From the NCBI RefSeq assembly GCF_000365425.1, contig NZ_AQOV01000003.1, forward strand, positions 83,000 to 146,999: a DNA stretch of 64,000 nucleotides, read 5' to 3'. A program made the position numbers and the translations under genes. This DNA is from Methylomonas sp. MK1. Lineage in GTDB: Bacteria > Pseudomonadota > Gammaproteobacteria > Methylococcales > Methylomonadaceae. Each line of letters begins with the position of its first letter. Within the stretch, counting starts at the first letter, position 1. The notes beneath the pieces are model-generated. The model was not told the DNA's origin and did not search any database. It worked only from the letters and a program-made list of their open reading frames with translations. Positions 52,998 through 63,900 of the stretch are shown in pieces.

Positions 52998-53819
52998 TTA
53001 CAGGGTTAGCGCAATCGACCTTACCGCGGATAAAATCAAAAGATGCCCAGGATAAAAGAAATACGCCCAACGCCCCACTGGCCATACCCTAAACTGAATG
53101 GGTTGACGCAGCAGCCAGAGACCAAATAAGGCAACTGTAAAGCTGGTTCCCAGCACTAGCAGCGGATAAAGCTGTAACCCGGTTATATTTGTAAATAAGT
53201 AGTCACCTCTATTGATCCATGCAGACAAAGCCGCGGGCATTAGCCAGAAAACAGTTGAATTTCTGATTGCAATGAGAAACGCGGCAGGAAGCAACGTGCC
53301 ACAAACGCCGTACATAAGAGGACCATCGAACCAATAAGCCAAACAGATCGCAACGATGCTTACGCCAATGCCCATCAGCTTTTTTTGTAGCGCCATCCGG
53401 GCAATCATGAATCCCAAAGTCAAGCTTGGCAATACGTTAAGCGATAGGGGCTTTGTAAAAAATACACGATACGCTGGTTCAGAGAGTAGCGAGAAGGCTG
53501 CTAGCCACAGGAAATATCTAATGCTTTGAATACAAAAAGCATCAACTTGAGCTGACCGATTGATATTCGCCGCAATAATTAAACAAAAAAGTGGGTATGA
53601 AATACGGCCTGGTACAAACAAACCAGTGAGTGATGGCCAGATATAATGAATGTGATCGATCAACATCGTTGAGATTGCCAGCCATTTAATTAAATCAATA
53701 CTTGAGCTCCGATTTTGTATTTTCGAACTATTGGTGATCTGCGTTAATTGTGAAATTCGATGGAAAATTTCTCTCACAGCTAAATTCATCATTTGGCACG
53801 AAAACTTATCCCAATACAT
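52998..53819 (-). CDS. TraX-like membrane acyltransferase family protein
   Basis: This 273-residue protein has about eight hydrophobic segments. It carries TraX hallmarks: 'SIDLIKWLAISTMLIDHIHY' (about 40-59), 'GRISYPLFCLIIAANINRS' and the C-terminal 'WAYFFYPGHLLIL'. F-plasmid TraX N-acetylates pilin; most chromosomal relatives are uncharacterised. The extended N-terminus (about 38 residues before the first membrane segment) suggests that the true start may be internal. It converges with the MFS gene and follows the third RND gene by 30 bp on the same strand. A link to conjugation is uncertain because the transfer genes lie more than 35 kb away. Confidence 0.8.
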   Translation of the reverse strand: MYWDKFSCQMMNLAVREIFHRISQLTQITNSSKIQNRSSSIDLIKWLAISTMLIDHIHYIWPSLTGLFVPGRISYPLFCLIIAANINRSAQVDAFCIQSIRYFLWLAAFSLLSEPAYRVFFTKPLSLNVLPSLTLGFMIARMALQKKLMGIGVSIVAICLAYWFDGPLMYGVCGTLLPAAFLIAIRNSTVFWLMPAALSAWINRGDYLFTNITGLQLYPLLVLGTSFTVALFGLWLLRQPIQFRVWPVGRWAYFFYPGHLLILSAVRSIALTL

Positions 53820-53849
53820 TGATACACACCAGGATACCTAGCACTTTGG

Positions 53850-56800
53850 CTATTCATCTTCAGTCCTTGTCAAATGACCAGGGACTGTGTTCCGTAAATC
53901 GCCGAAGCGTAGATACAACACCGGCACTACCAATAAATTAAGCACGGTCGAAGTCAACAAACCGAACAAAATCACAGTCGCCATTGGCGCCTGAATTTCA
54001 CTGCCCGGCTCGCCGCCGCTAAAGGCGAGCGGCGCCAATCCCAATCCCGCCGCAAGCGCCGTCATTAAAATCGGGATCAGCCGTTCCGAGGCGCCCCGTC
54101 TAACGACTTCGGTAAAGTCTTTCACGCCTTCCTGTTCCCATAAATTGCGAATGTGAGCAACCAGCATCACGCCGTTGCGGGTGGCAATGCCGAATAAGGT
54201 GATAAATCCGATCATCGACGCTACCGACAATATGCCGCCCGACACATAGACGCCAATTACCCCACCCACCAGTGCCAGCGGCAAATTCAACATCACCAGC
54301 AAGGCGTCGCGCATCGAGTGAAAAGCCACATACAGCAAGAGAAATATGCCCGCCGTGACCACCGCGCCCAGAATCAGCAGAGTTTGCGCGGCTTCCTGGG
54401 CGCTTTCGAACTGCCCGCCGTATTCGATGTGGTAAGCCGACGGCATTTGCACCTGCGCGGTCACCCGCTGGCGAATGTCGTTCACGACACCGGCCAGGTC
54501 GCGGCCCGCCACGTTGGCCATGACCACCAGTTTGCGTTGTACATCTTCGCGACTGATCGTGTCCGGGCCACGGGTTTTCTGAATATCCGCCAAGGCATGC
54601 AAGGGCAGCTGCGCACCGCTGGGTGAGGTTAACAACGTGGCGCGAACGGCATCGAGGTCTTCCTTGGATTCGCTGGGATAACGCACCACCAAATCAAAGG
54701 CGGTTTGTCCCTCGAAGATGCGTGACACTTCCTTGCCTTGAAAGGCCGTTTCCAGTACCTCGGCAACTTGCTCCATGGTGAACCCATAACGGGCGATGGC
54801 GGCACGGTCAAACTTCACCGATAGAAACGGTACATCCGACGGATTGTCGATAGAGACATCCACAGCCCCCTCGACAGCTTCCACCAATCCCTTCACTTGC
54901 TGGGCCAGGCGGCGCAATTCGGCCAAATCGTCACCGAAGATTTTGACGGCAATATTGGCGCGAGTACCCGACAACATGTGATCGATACGATGGGAAATCG
55001 GTTGTCCGATCACGGCGTTGGCACCTGGCACCAGCGTCAATTTTCGTCTCAACTCGGCTAGCACCGTTTCCTTGTCGCGGTCTTTCATCGCCAGCCGGAC
55101 ATCGATCTCCGAGGCATAAACCGCTTGGGCATGGGGGTCAAGCTCCGCGCGCCCGGTTCGCCGCGCCGTGGCGGCGGTTTCCGGCAGTTGCAGAATGATT
55201 TTTTCGGCCATCTGGCCAATCTGATCCGATTGCTCCAGCGACGTGCCTGGAAGCGTCACCACGGCGATGGTGAGGCTGCCTTCGTTGAATTCGGGCAGAA
55301 ACGAGCGACCGGTCAGCGCCAAGGCAATCAGGGTGGCGACTATCGTGCCGGTTGATGCCACCACTGTCCAGCGCCAGTGAGGTAGTACGCGCGCCAAGCA
55401 GGCGGTGTAATAAGCTTTCAGTCCAAGCGCCAATTTGCTCTCGTGCACTTCCGTTACCGTGCGTGAATGTGGCAGCAGATAACTGCTCAAGGCCGGCGTA
55501 ACAGTTACCGCGACTAACAGGGATGCGGCAATGGCCACCACATAAGCAAATCCCAAGGGTTGCATCAATCGTCCTTCGATGCCGGAGAGGAAAAACAACG
55601 GTACAAAAACCAGCATGATGATCAAGGTGGCGTAAACGATGGAGCCGAGAATTTCATGGCTGGCACGAAGCACCGTGGCGGCAATCGGCGCGGGTGATGG
55701 CTGCTCGGCACGCTCTCGCAGCCTGCGCACGATGTTTTCCACCACGATAATGGCATCGTCCACCAACGCCCCCAATGCGATGGCCAAGCCGCCGAGGGTC
55801 ATGGTGTTGAGGGTAGCGCCGGAAGCGCTCATGGCCAACACGGCGACGATCAGTGAAATCGGCAATGCAATCAAGGTAATCAGCGTAGCGCGAGCACTCA
55901 ACAGAAACAAGGCCACTATGATCACCACCAATATGGCACCATCACGCAGCGCGTGACCAAGATTGGCAACCGCAACAGCAATGAAGTCCGCTTGTCGAAA
56001 AATATTGGTATCGATAGACATGCCTTTGGGCAGTGCCGTCTGGATTTCATTGAGTGTTTTTTCCAAACGCTCGGTCAATTCCAGGGTATTGACCGACGGC
56101 TGCTTCTGGATGCCGATAATGACGGCCGGTTCGCCATCATGAGAGCCGGTACCACGTTTGTAGGCCGGTCCGATGCGAATGTCGGCGATATGTTTCAATA
56201 ACACCGGGCCTGATGGACTCGATACGGCCGTTTGCGCCAAATCCTCGATCTGCTTGACTCGACCCAAACCCTGTATCAGATATTCCTGGCCGCCACTGGC
56301 GAGAAAACCGGCAGAGGCGTTGGTATTAGAGGCACGCACCGCCTCGATCACGTCATTGAGGGATAGCCCGTAGGCCACCAGACGTTCCGGGCGGACTTCC
56401 ACTTGATATTGCTTGGTATCGCCGCCGATGCTGATTACCTCGGCGACACCTGGCACCGCCAGTAAACGCCGGCGTATGGTCCAGTCTGCCGTGGTTTTTA
56501 AGGTCATGCCATCGTCGTGATCGGATCGCAAGGCGATAAACAGAATTTCCCCCATCACCGAAGCGATTGGGGTCAGGATCGGCGAGGGCAAGTCTTGTGG
56601 CAGTGCGCTACGCGCCAATTGCAGTTTTTCGGCGACGATCTGCCGAGCCTGATAGATGTCGGTACCCCAGGCAAATTCGACATTGATCACCGCAAAGCCG
56701 ACACCCGTGGTGGAGCGGACCCGACGCACACCCGGCGCGCCGTTCATGGCGGCCTCTATGGGAAACGTCACCAGTTGCTCCACTTCCGCCGGCGCCATGC

Positions 56801-56963
56801 CGTGCGCTTCGCTCATCAGGGTGACCGTCGGCGCCGTCAGGTCGGGGAACACATCCACCGGCATGCGGGTGGTTTCATAACCGCCCCACAGCAACAGCAA
56901 TAATCCTAATAACAGGACAAACAGGCGATTCTTCAGCGACCAATCCAGCAGCCATCCAATCAT
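53850..56963 (-). CDS. Heavy-metal RND efflux pump, third type
   Basis: This 1037-residue protein of the HME-RND group has twelve membrane segments. The N-terminus 'RMPVDVFPDLTAPTVTLMSEAHG' (about 33-55) and TM4 'GLAIALGALVDDAIIVVENIVRRL' (about 395-418) differ from both the CzcA and the CusA types in this window. It belongs to another subgroup whose metal cannot be assigned here. It appears intact. Its adaptor gene upstream is truncated by an IS3 element and no outer-membrane factor gene is next to it, so this pump is probably not functional as a tripartite unit unless it borrows partners. Confidence 0.95.
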   Translation of the reverse strand: MIGWLLDWSLKNRLFVLLLGLLLLLWGGYETTRMPVDVFPDLTAPTVTLMSEAHGMAPAEVEQLVTFPIEAAMNGAPGVRRVRSTTGVGFAVINVEFAWGTDIYQARQIVAEKLQLARSALPQDLPSPILTPIASVMGEILFIALRSDHDDGMTLKTTADWTIRRRLLAVPGVAEVISIGGDTKQYQVEVRPERLVAYGLSLNDVIEAVRASNTNASAGFLASGGQEYLIQGLGRVKQIEDLAQTAVSSPSGPVLLKHIADIRIGPAYKRGTGSHDGEPAVIIGIQKQPSVNTLELTERLEKTLNEIQTALPKGMSIDTNIFRQADFIAVAVANLGHALRDGAILVVIIVALFLLSARATLITLIALPISLIVAVLAMSASGATLNTMTLGGLAIALGALVDDAIIVVENIVRRLRERAEQPSPAPIAATVLRASHEILGSIVYATLIIMLVFVPLFFLSGIEGRLMQPLGFAYVVAIAASLLVAVTVTPALSSYLLPHSRTVTEVHESKLALGLKAYYTACLARVLPHWRWTVVASTGTIVATLIALALTGRSFLPEFNEGSLTIAVVTLPGTSLEQSDQIGQMAEKIILQLPETAATARRTGRAELDPHAQAVYASEIDVRLAMKDRDKETVLAELRRKLTLVPGANAVIGQPISHRIDHMLSGTRANIAVKIFGDDLAELRRLAQQVKGLVEAVEGAVDVSIDNPSDVPFLSVKFDRAAIARYGFTMEQVAEVLETAFQGKEVSRIFEGQTAFDLVVRYPSESKEDLDAVRATLLTSPSGAQLPLHALADIQKTRGPDTISREDVQRKLVVMANVAGRDLAGVVNDIRQRVTAQVQMPSAYHIEYGGQFESAQEAAQTLLILGAVVTAGIFLLLYVAFHSMRDALLVMLNLPLALVGGVIGVYVSGGILSVASMIGFITLFGIATRNGVMLVAHIRNLWEQEGVKDFTEVVRRGASERLIPILMTALAAGLGLAPLAFSGGEPGSEIQAPMATVILFGLLTSTVLNLLVVPVLYLRFGDLRNTVPGHLTRTEDE

Positions 56964-56974
56964 GACACTCCCCC

Positions 56975-58004
56975 TTAATGGACGTGGCCATGCACGGCAG
57001 CGCCGGGCGCGGTTGCCGCGAGATACACCAGATAAGCGCCTTGGGTGACGACACGGTCAGTCGGCGCGAGACCGTCTTTGACTTCGACAAAACCCGAGTC
57101 TCGTACACCCAGCTTGACCAGTCGACGCTCGAAAGACTCGCCGCCGGTCTGAACGAACACCACGGAGAGTCCGTTATCATCGACCAATGCCGATTCCGGC
57201 ACCGCCAACGCCTCGGTCGCCTGTCCGGTAAACAAGCGTACCCGAGCAAAAGACTCTAAAGGCAGGCGCGGATCAGGCCGGTCGAGCTCAAAGATCACCG
57301 GCAAGGTGCGATGTACGGGATCGATCACCGTTGCCAGCGATACCAGTCTGCCATTTTCGCCGGGCCTGATTTCGAAAACATCATCGTAACCGTCAACCTT
57401 GAAGGCTGCGCCGCTGATTTGAGCGAGTTGTGCGGAATCCGCTTCCGGCACCCGAGCCTCCAGCCAAAGCCGACCGCGATCAACGACTTGAAACAGTTTC
57501 TCACCGCTTTCCACATAGCGGCCGTTACTCACAAACGATTGCGCGATAATGCCTGCCAGTGGCGCTTTGAGAGGAATCCCGCTGCCGCTGGCATCGGCAG
57601 GCTGGCGGTATTGATTCAGGCGTTTTTGCGCGGCTTCCATTTCAGCATGCGTCAACTCATGCGTGGTTTGCGCGGTGAGGGTTTGGCGCTCGGCCATCAC
57701 GCCGCTGTCCAGCAACATTTTGGCGCGGTCATGCTCTTTATGCGCCAAGTCGTGACGCAGTTGCGTCTTACGGGCTTCCTCGCTCAAGGATGCCATATCG
57801 CCCCGTTCGGCCAGACGCGGCACGATGGACGCCAAAAGTTGGCCACGGGCCACCTCATGGCCCACCACGGGCATCTGCTCGGGAAATATGACGATGCCGG
57901 CACTCGGTGCCGTCAGGGTTGTTTCCGCGTTGGAAGGCGCATGCAATACTCCCGTAGCCGGCAGCGAGGCACGCAAGGTTTTGCGCTGAACCAAGGACGT
58001 AGCG
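56975..58004 (-). pseudogene. RND adaptor (CzcB-like) gene, 5' end removed at the IS junction
   Basis: About 340 codons remain, open up to the IS border at 58004/58005. The first stop in frame upstream lies inside the IS. The remaining protein has 'TAPSAGIVIFPEQMPVVGHEVARGQ' (about residues 28-52 of the remnant), the coiled-coil hairpin with 'HDLAHKEHDRAKMLLDSGVMAE', the second lipoyl half 'PLAGIIAQSFVSNGRYVESGE' and the barrel domains, with a His-containing end. The membrane anchor or signal and the first tens of residues are missing, so it is almost surely not exported. It ends 11 bp before the RND gene. Confidence 0.9.
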
Positions 58005-58012
58005 TGTAGTGG

Positions 58013-59229
<1,217 letters not shown>

Positions 59230-59236
59230 CTATTCG

Positions 59237-59263
59237 GGTGTCCGTTTTTATTAGACCACTACA
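59237..59263. repeat. IS3 element inverted repeat, right (upstream of orfA)
   Basis: On the minus strand it starts TGTAGTGGTCTAAT at 59263 and ends CGGACACC at 59237. It supplies the stop codon of the truncated lipoprotein frame. Confidence 0.85.
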
Positions 59264-59477
59264 TTGCCGCCTTTTGGCGCAAGGGTTCTTCGAGATGTGC
59301 CGCGACATGCTTATCGATTCGCACATCAACGGCTGGCAGTAGCGTAATCTGACCTATGGATTCAGGCTTAAATTCCGAAGCCCGGTAGAATGCGGGCTGG
59401 GTAACGGCACATCCTTCCAGCAAGAAAAGCACACCGACTAACATGATTAGGATTGTTTTATGCCAACGGATAGTCAT
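59259..59477 (-). pseudogene. Lipoprotein gene truncated at the IS border
   Basis: An intact 5' end encodes a signal with lipobox 'LLEGC' near residue 23, then 'FYRASEFKPESIGQITLLPAV' (about 31-51) and 'HVAAHLEEPLRQKA'. The frame then runs into the IS and stops at TAG 59259-59261 inside its terminal repeat. The 'LLPAVDVRIDKHVAAHLEEPL' type of sequence suggests a larger lipoprotein with an alpha/beta domain of which about 70 residues remain. The family is not identified. ATG 59477 is the likely start. The missing 3' part is not found elsewhere in the window. Confidence 0.75.
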
Positions 59478-59493
59478 GACTCTTTCCCCCTCG

Positions 59494-59811
59494 TTATTTC
59501 TGGTGATGCAGATTTGCCATCATCAAATTTTCCTCAGCCGCTTTTTCGTAGGCATTGATCAATGCTTGGCAATGTTCTTTAAACCCTTCGGCTTGCCGGC
59601 CATAAAGATAGCTTTTAGCCTCGTATTGGCTCAAAAGCATCTTGTGTTCCTGGACCTTGGCCTGCATCTCCTTAGCGGTTTCTTCATAATGCTTTACCAA
59701 CGCCTCATGCTGTACGGCCAGGTCCAAATCCATCGAATGAGGATTGATTTCACTACAGGCAGCTAGTAAGCCGGTCATTAAAAGCAAAGTAATCAGTAAT
59801 TTTGTTTTCAT
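59494..59811 (-). CDS. Small coiled-coil lipoprotein, family member 3
   Basis: This 105-residue protein has a lipobox 'LLAAC' near 19, then 'SEINPHSMDLDLAVQ'. A single long helix carries the family motifs 'HEALVKHYEETAKEMQAKVQEHK', 'SYLYGRQAEGF' and 'EHCQALINAYEKAAEENLMMA' (about residues 36-100). It is the closest relative of the copy at 30240. It lies between the truncated lipoprotein and another family member, downstream of the second cusA, paralleling the position of the copy at 30240 behind the first cusA. Confidence 0.84.
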   Translation of the reverse strand: MKTKLLITLLLMTGLLAACSEINPHSMDLDLAVQHEALVKHYEETAKEMQAKVQEHKMLLSQYEAKSYLYGRQAEGFKEHCQALINAYEKAAEENLMMANLHHQK

Positions 59812-59835
59812 AGGTGATTTCCAGAGAAACGGATT

Positions 59836-60192
59836 TTAGTTTAGTAATCCAGAAGCAATTTGACGGTGCAGCCGAGCCATTTCCAAGTTTTCTTGCTCGG
59901 CTTGAGCATATATTTTGATCAGTTGTAAACAATGTGCTTCGAATTGAGCATATTGCTCATCTGCTTTTGAAAGAATTGCTTGATATTCCCCTAATTCTTT
60001 TTTGTGGTCTTCGGACTTCACTTTCATTTCATAGGCTATTTGTTCGTAATGAACTGCCAGCGCTTCATGATCTGTCTTTGTTTTCGCGTTATGAATGGCT
60101 ACGATCATGTCCATGGGATGCGAAGTCAGCTGGACGCAGCCACCCAACAATCCCAGCATTGCTGAAATGAGTAAAGTTTTCGTCATGCTCAT
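59836..60192 (-). CDS. Small coiled-coil lipoprotein, family member 4
   Basis: This 118-residue protein starts at ATG 60192 with AAGGAGC upstream; an in-frame extension to 60237 is unlikely. It has a lipobox 'LLGGC' near residue 17, then 'HPMDM'. The helical region has 'DHEALAVHYEQIAYEM', 'DHKKELGEYQ', 'AHCLQLIKIYAQAEQENLEMARLHRQ'-like sequence (about 43-110). The 'YLYG' block of the other members is replaced by 'ADEQYAQF', so this is the most diverged copy. The conserved 'HC' is kept. The function is unknown. Confidence 0.82.
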   Translation of the reverse strand: MSMTKTLLISAMLGLLGGCVQLTSHPMDMIVAIHNAKTKTDHEALAVHYEQIAYEMKVKSEDHKKELGEYQAILSKADEQYAQFEAHCLQLIKIYAQAEQENLEMARLHRQIASGLLN

Positions 60193-60285
60193 AGTAAAGC
60201 TCCTTAAATAAAACCCTGTTTTTGGGGGTGGAGGCACATTAAAATTGGTCGCTAATTAGGTTTTTCGTTTTACGTTTTCCCTTGG

Positions 60286-60906
60286 TTATAGAGAATGCGG
60301 TTCATGTAATTCTCTAAGCGCGGAGCGAATAACCCGGAAAGAAGAATTCAACAACAGCATAACAAGACAGGATGCGACGAAAATATCCGCCCATCCCGAT
60401 TCAAAGTACCAAACTGCTCCCGCTGTGATAAGTACCGATAGATTTGACGCTATGTCATTTCTTGAACATTCCCACACGGAGCTCATGTTAATGTCTTCGT
60501 TTCTATGCTTCCACAGAAGAAATAGGCATAGCGAATTTGCAGCCAGGCCAGCCAAACTGAAAGCGCCCATGATCTCGTAAGATGGTAGAACAGGCACAAT
60601 CAACCTCTGAATGATTTGCGCCGAGACCACACACGCCCCGATCAATATCAGGCTACCCTTGAATAAAGCCACTTTCGCCTTGGTGGCAGCTTCTTGGGAA
60701 ACGGCGTAAAGGCTCAAGCCATACGTTAGCGCGTCGCCGAGATTGTCCAGGCTGTCCGAGAGTAGAGCCGTCGACTTTCCGTAAACGGCTCCGCCGACAA
60801 TGACAACAAACATAACAGCATTAACGATGAGAACCGCTTTAAGCGTGCCGCGTTGTCGTTCGCGTAATTTCTCAATTGCGCAGTTATTTTCACAACATGA
60901 AGCCAT
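60286..60906 (-). CDS. Short CDF-family cation transporter
   Basis: This 206-residue protein has a Cys-rich N-terminus ('MASCCENNC') and six hydrophobic segments. The CDF motif region is 'STALLSDSLDNLGDALTYGLSLYA' (about 45-68) and the matching site in the fifth segment is 'SSVWECSRNDIASNLSVLI' (about 142-160). It lacks the cytoplasmic C-terminal domain of CzcD/YiiP, which normally starts after the sixth segment, as the protein ends at about 206. CDF proteins export Zn, Co, Cd or Ni by proton antiport. It lies 56 bp after the second cusA on the same strand. Confidence 0.87.
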   Translation of the reverse strand: MASCCENNCAIEKLRERQRGTLKAVLIVNAVMFVVIVGGAVYGKSTALLSDSLDNLGDALTYGLSLYAVSQEAATKAKVALFKGSLILIGACVVSAQIIQRLIVPVLPSYEIMGAFSLAGLAANSLCLFLLWKHRNEDINMSSVWECSRNDIASNLSVLITAGAVWYFESGWADIFVASCLVMLLLNSSFRVIRSALRELHEPHSL

Positions 60907-60962
60907 ATCAAATTCCCTCGTGAACCTAACAAATTGATGAAAGCATAAGTAACCTCTAAGGA

Positions 60963-63900
60963 CTATGGGTGTCGAAACCGTTCTTGAAATTGCAACACCA
61001 GACTGTAAATCACAGGAAATACCAAAAGGCTTAATATCAACACGGTGAGCATGCCGCCCAGCGCGGGGGCGGCGATACGCTGGGTGACATCAGCACCGGT
61101 TCCGGTCGCCGTCATGATGGGTATCAAACCTATGATGTTGGCCAGCGAGGTAATGGCTACCGGTCGCACCCGTAGAGCCGTCGCCGCTTCGCTAGCCGCT
61201 CGGATTTCCTCGCCGGTCAATGGCCCCTGTTTTTGCGCCCGCAGCTTATCAAGTTCAATGTCGATAAAACTCAGCACCATCACCCCGGTTTCCGCCGCCG
61301 TACCGGCCAGGGCGATGAAGCCGACATAGACGGTAATCGACAGGTTGTATCCCAACCAGTATATGAACCAAATTCCACCAATCAGGCTGAATGGAATCGC
61401 CAACATCACGATAGTCGGCTCGGTGATATTTCGAAAGGCGGTATACAGCAGGATAAAAATCAGCAGTAGCGTGATGGGCACCACGATGCGCAAGCGTTCC
61501 GCCGCCCGTTCCATGTATTCAAATTGACCGGACCAAGTGACGGTATAACCTGCCGGTATCGTGACATTTTCGGCTAAGGTCTTTTTTGCCTGCTCCACAT
61601 AACCACCGATGTCAGAGATTTTAAGGTCGACATAAATCCAGGCGTTGGGCCGTGCATCCTCGGTTTTAATCACATCCGTACCGCGTTTAAAGTTGATGTC
61701 TGCCACCGATGTTAAAGGAATCTGGCTGCCTGTCGGGGTGGAAATCAACACTCGTCGCAAAGCTTCCGGGTTATCCCGCAGATCGCGCGGATAGCGCAAA
61801 TTGACCGGATAGCGCTCTAGCCCTTCGACGGTTTCAGTGATGTTCATGCCGCCAATCGCACTTTGAATCACATCCTGTACATCGCCGACCGTTAAGCCGT
61901 AACGCGCGGCTGCTTCGCGGTTGATGTCGAAATCCAGAAAATAGCCGCCAACCGCCCGATCACCGTAGGCCGAAAGCGTGTCCGGCAAGGTTTTCATGGC
62001 CTGCTCGATTTGCAGCGACAGGGATTGCAGCACATTCAGATCGGGACCGGACACCTTGATGCCCACCGGGGTTTTGATGCCGGTAGACAGCATGTCTATC
62101 CGGGTTTTGATGGGCATGGTCCAGGCGTTGGCCAATCCGGGAAAATGAATGGACTTGTCCATTTCATCCATCAGTTGCCGGGTGGTTTTGGTTGGATCAG
62201 GCCACTCTTCTCGCGGCTTTAACTTAATGGTAGTTTCTACCATCATCAACGGCGCGGCATCGGTGGCGGTTTCGGCCCGGCCAATCTTGCCGAACACATG
62301 ATGCACTTCCGGAAAGGTCTTAATAATCTTGTCGGTCTGTTGCAAGACTTCCCTAGCCTTGGTGATGGAGATGCCCGGAAAGGTGGTGGGCATGTATAAA
62401 ATATCGCCTTCATCCAGGGGCGGCATAAACTCGCTACCCAGTTTGGATAAGGGATAGAGCGTAGAGGCCATCAACAGCAGAGCCACGATGAGTGTGGCAG
62501 CCCGCCAGCGCATCGCCAATTTCAAGACCGGCGAGTGAATGGCATGCAGGAAACGGTTAATCGGATTTTTGTGCTCGGGGATGATCTTGCCGCGCACAAA
62601 ATAGCCCATCAACACCGGTACCAACGTGATGGTCAAGATCGCAGCCGCCGCCATCGCATAGGTTTTGGTATATGCCAATGGGCTGAACAGGCGGCCTTCC
62701 TGCGCTTCCATGGTGATGATGGGCAGGAAGGACACGGTGATCACCAGCAAGGACGAAAACAATCCCGAACCCACTTCGCGGGAGGCGTTGCCGATGGCTT
62801 GCCAACGTTCCTGTGAAGTCAGCTTGGCTTGCTTCTTCTCGGCTGCTTCGGCAAGGTGTTTATGGGCATTTTCGACCATCACCACGCCGCCATCGACCAT
62901 GTCGCCGATCGCCAGCGCGATGCCGCCCAAGGACATGATGTTGGCGTTCATACCTTGCCATTTCATCACGATAAAGGCCATCAAGATACCCAGCGGCAAG
63001 GTGATGACAATCACCAAGGCTGAGCGCAGATGCAGTAAAAACAAGGCCACCAAGGCGCAGACTATGATCAGTTCTTGGCTCAGCGCATCCTTTAAGGTGT
63101 CTACGGCTCGTTCGATCAAACTGCCACGATCATAGACGGTGACGATTTCAACGCCTTCCGGCAGGCCTTTCTTGAGTTCATCCAGTTTTTTACGCACGTC
63201 CTCGATGGTCGCCAAGGCATTTTCGCCGAAGCGCATCACCACCACGCCGCCGGCCACTTCGCCTTCGCCGTTGAGTTCGGTGACGCCGCGCCGCAGTTCC
63301 GGGCCGATCTGGACATGAGCCACATCCTGCAGGCGTATCGGCGTACCGTTGGCGTCGACGCCAACCGGTATGGTATTCAGATCGGCGATGGATTTGATGT
63401 AACCCAAGCCTCTAACCATGTATTCGGTTTCGCCAACTTCCAGCAAGCGGCCACCGACATCGTTATTAGAGCGTTTGATGGCCATCATCACCGTGGATAA
63501 CGAAATCTCATAGGCTTGCAACGCGTTGGGATCGACTTCCACTTGATATTGCTTGACGTAGCCGCCGACCGAGGCGACTTCGGAAACGCCGGGAACAGTC
63601 TGTAGTGGATAGCGTAGATACCAGTCCTGAATCGAGCGCAATTGCGCCAAATCATGCTTGCCGGTCTTGTCCACCAAGGCATATTCGTAAATCCAGCCGA
63701 CACCGGTGGCATCCGGACCCAATGCCGGTGTGACACCTTGCGGCAAACGATTTTTTACATAGTTGAGGTATTCCAGCACCCGCGACCTGGCCCAATACAT
63801 ATCCGTGCCGTCTTCGAAAATCACATAGACGAAGGACAGACCGAAGAAGGAATAACCACGTACCACCTTGGCATGCGGCACGGCCAGCATGGCGGTGGTC

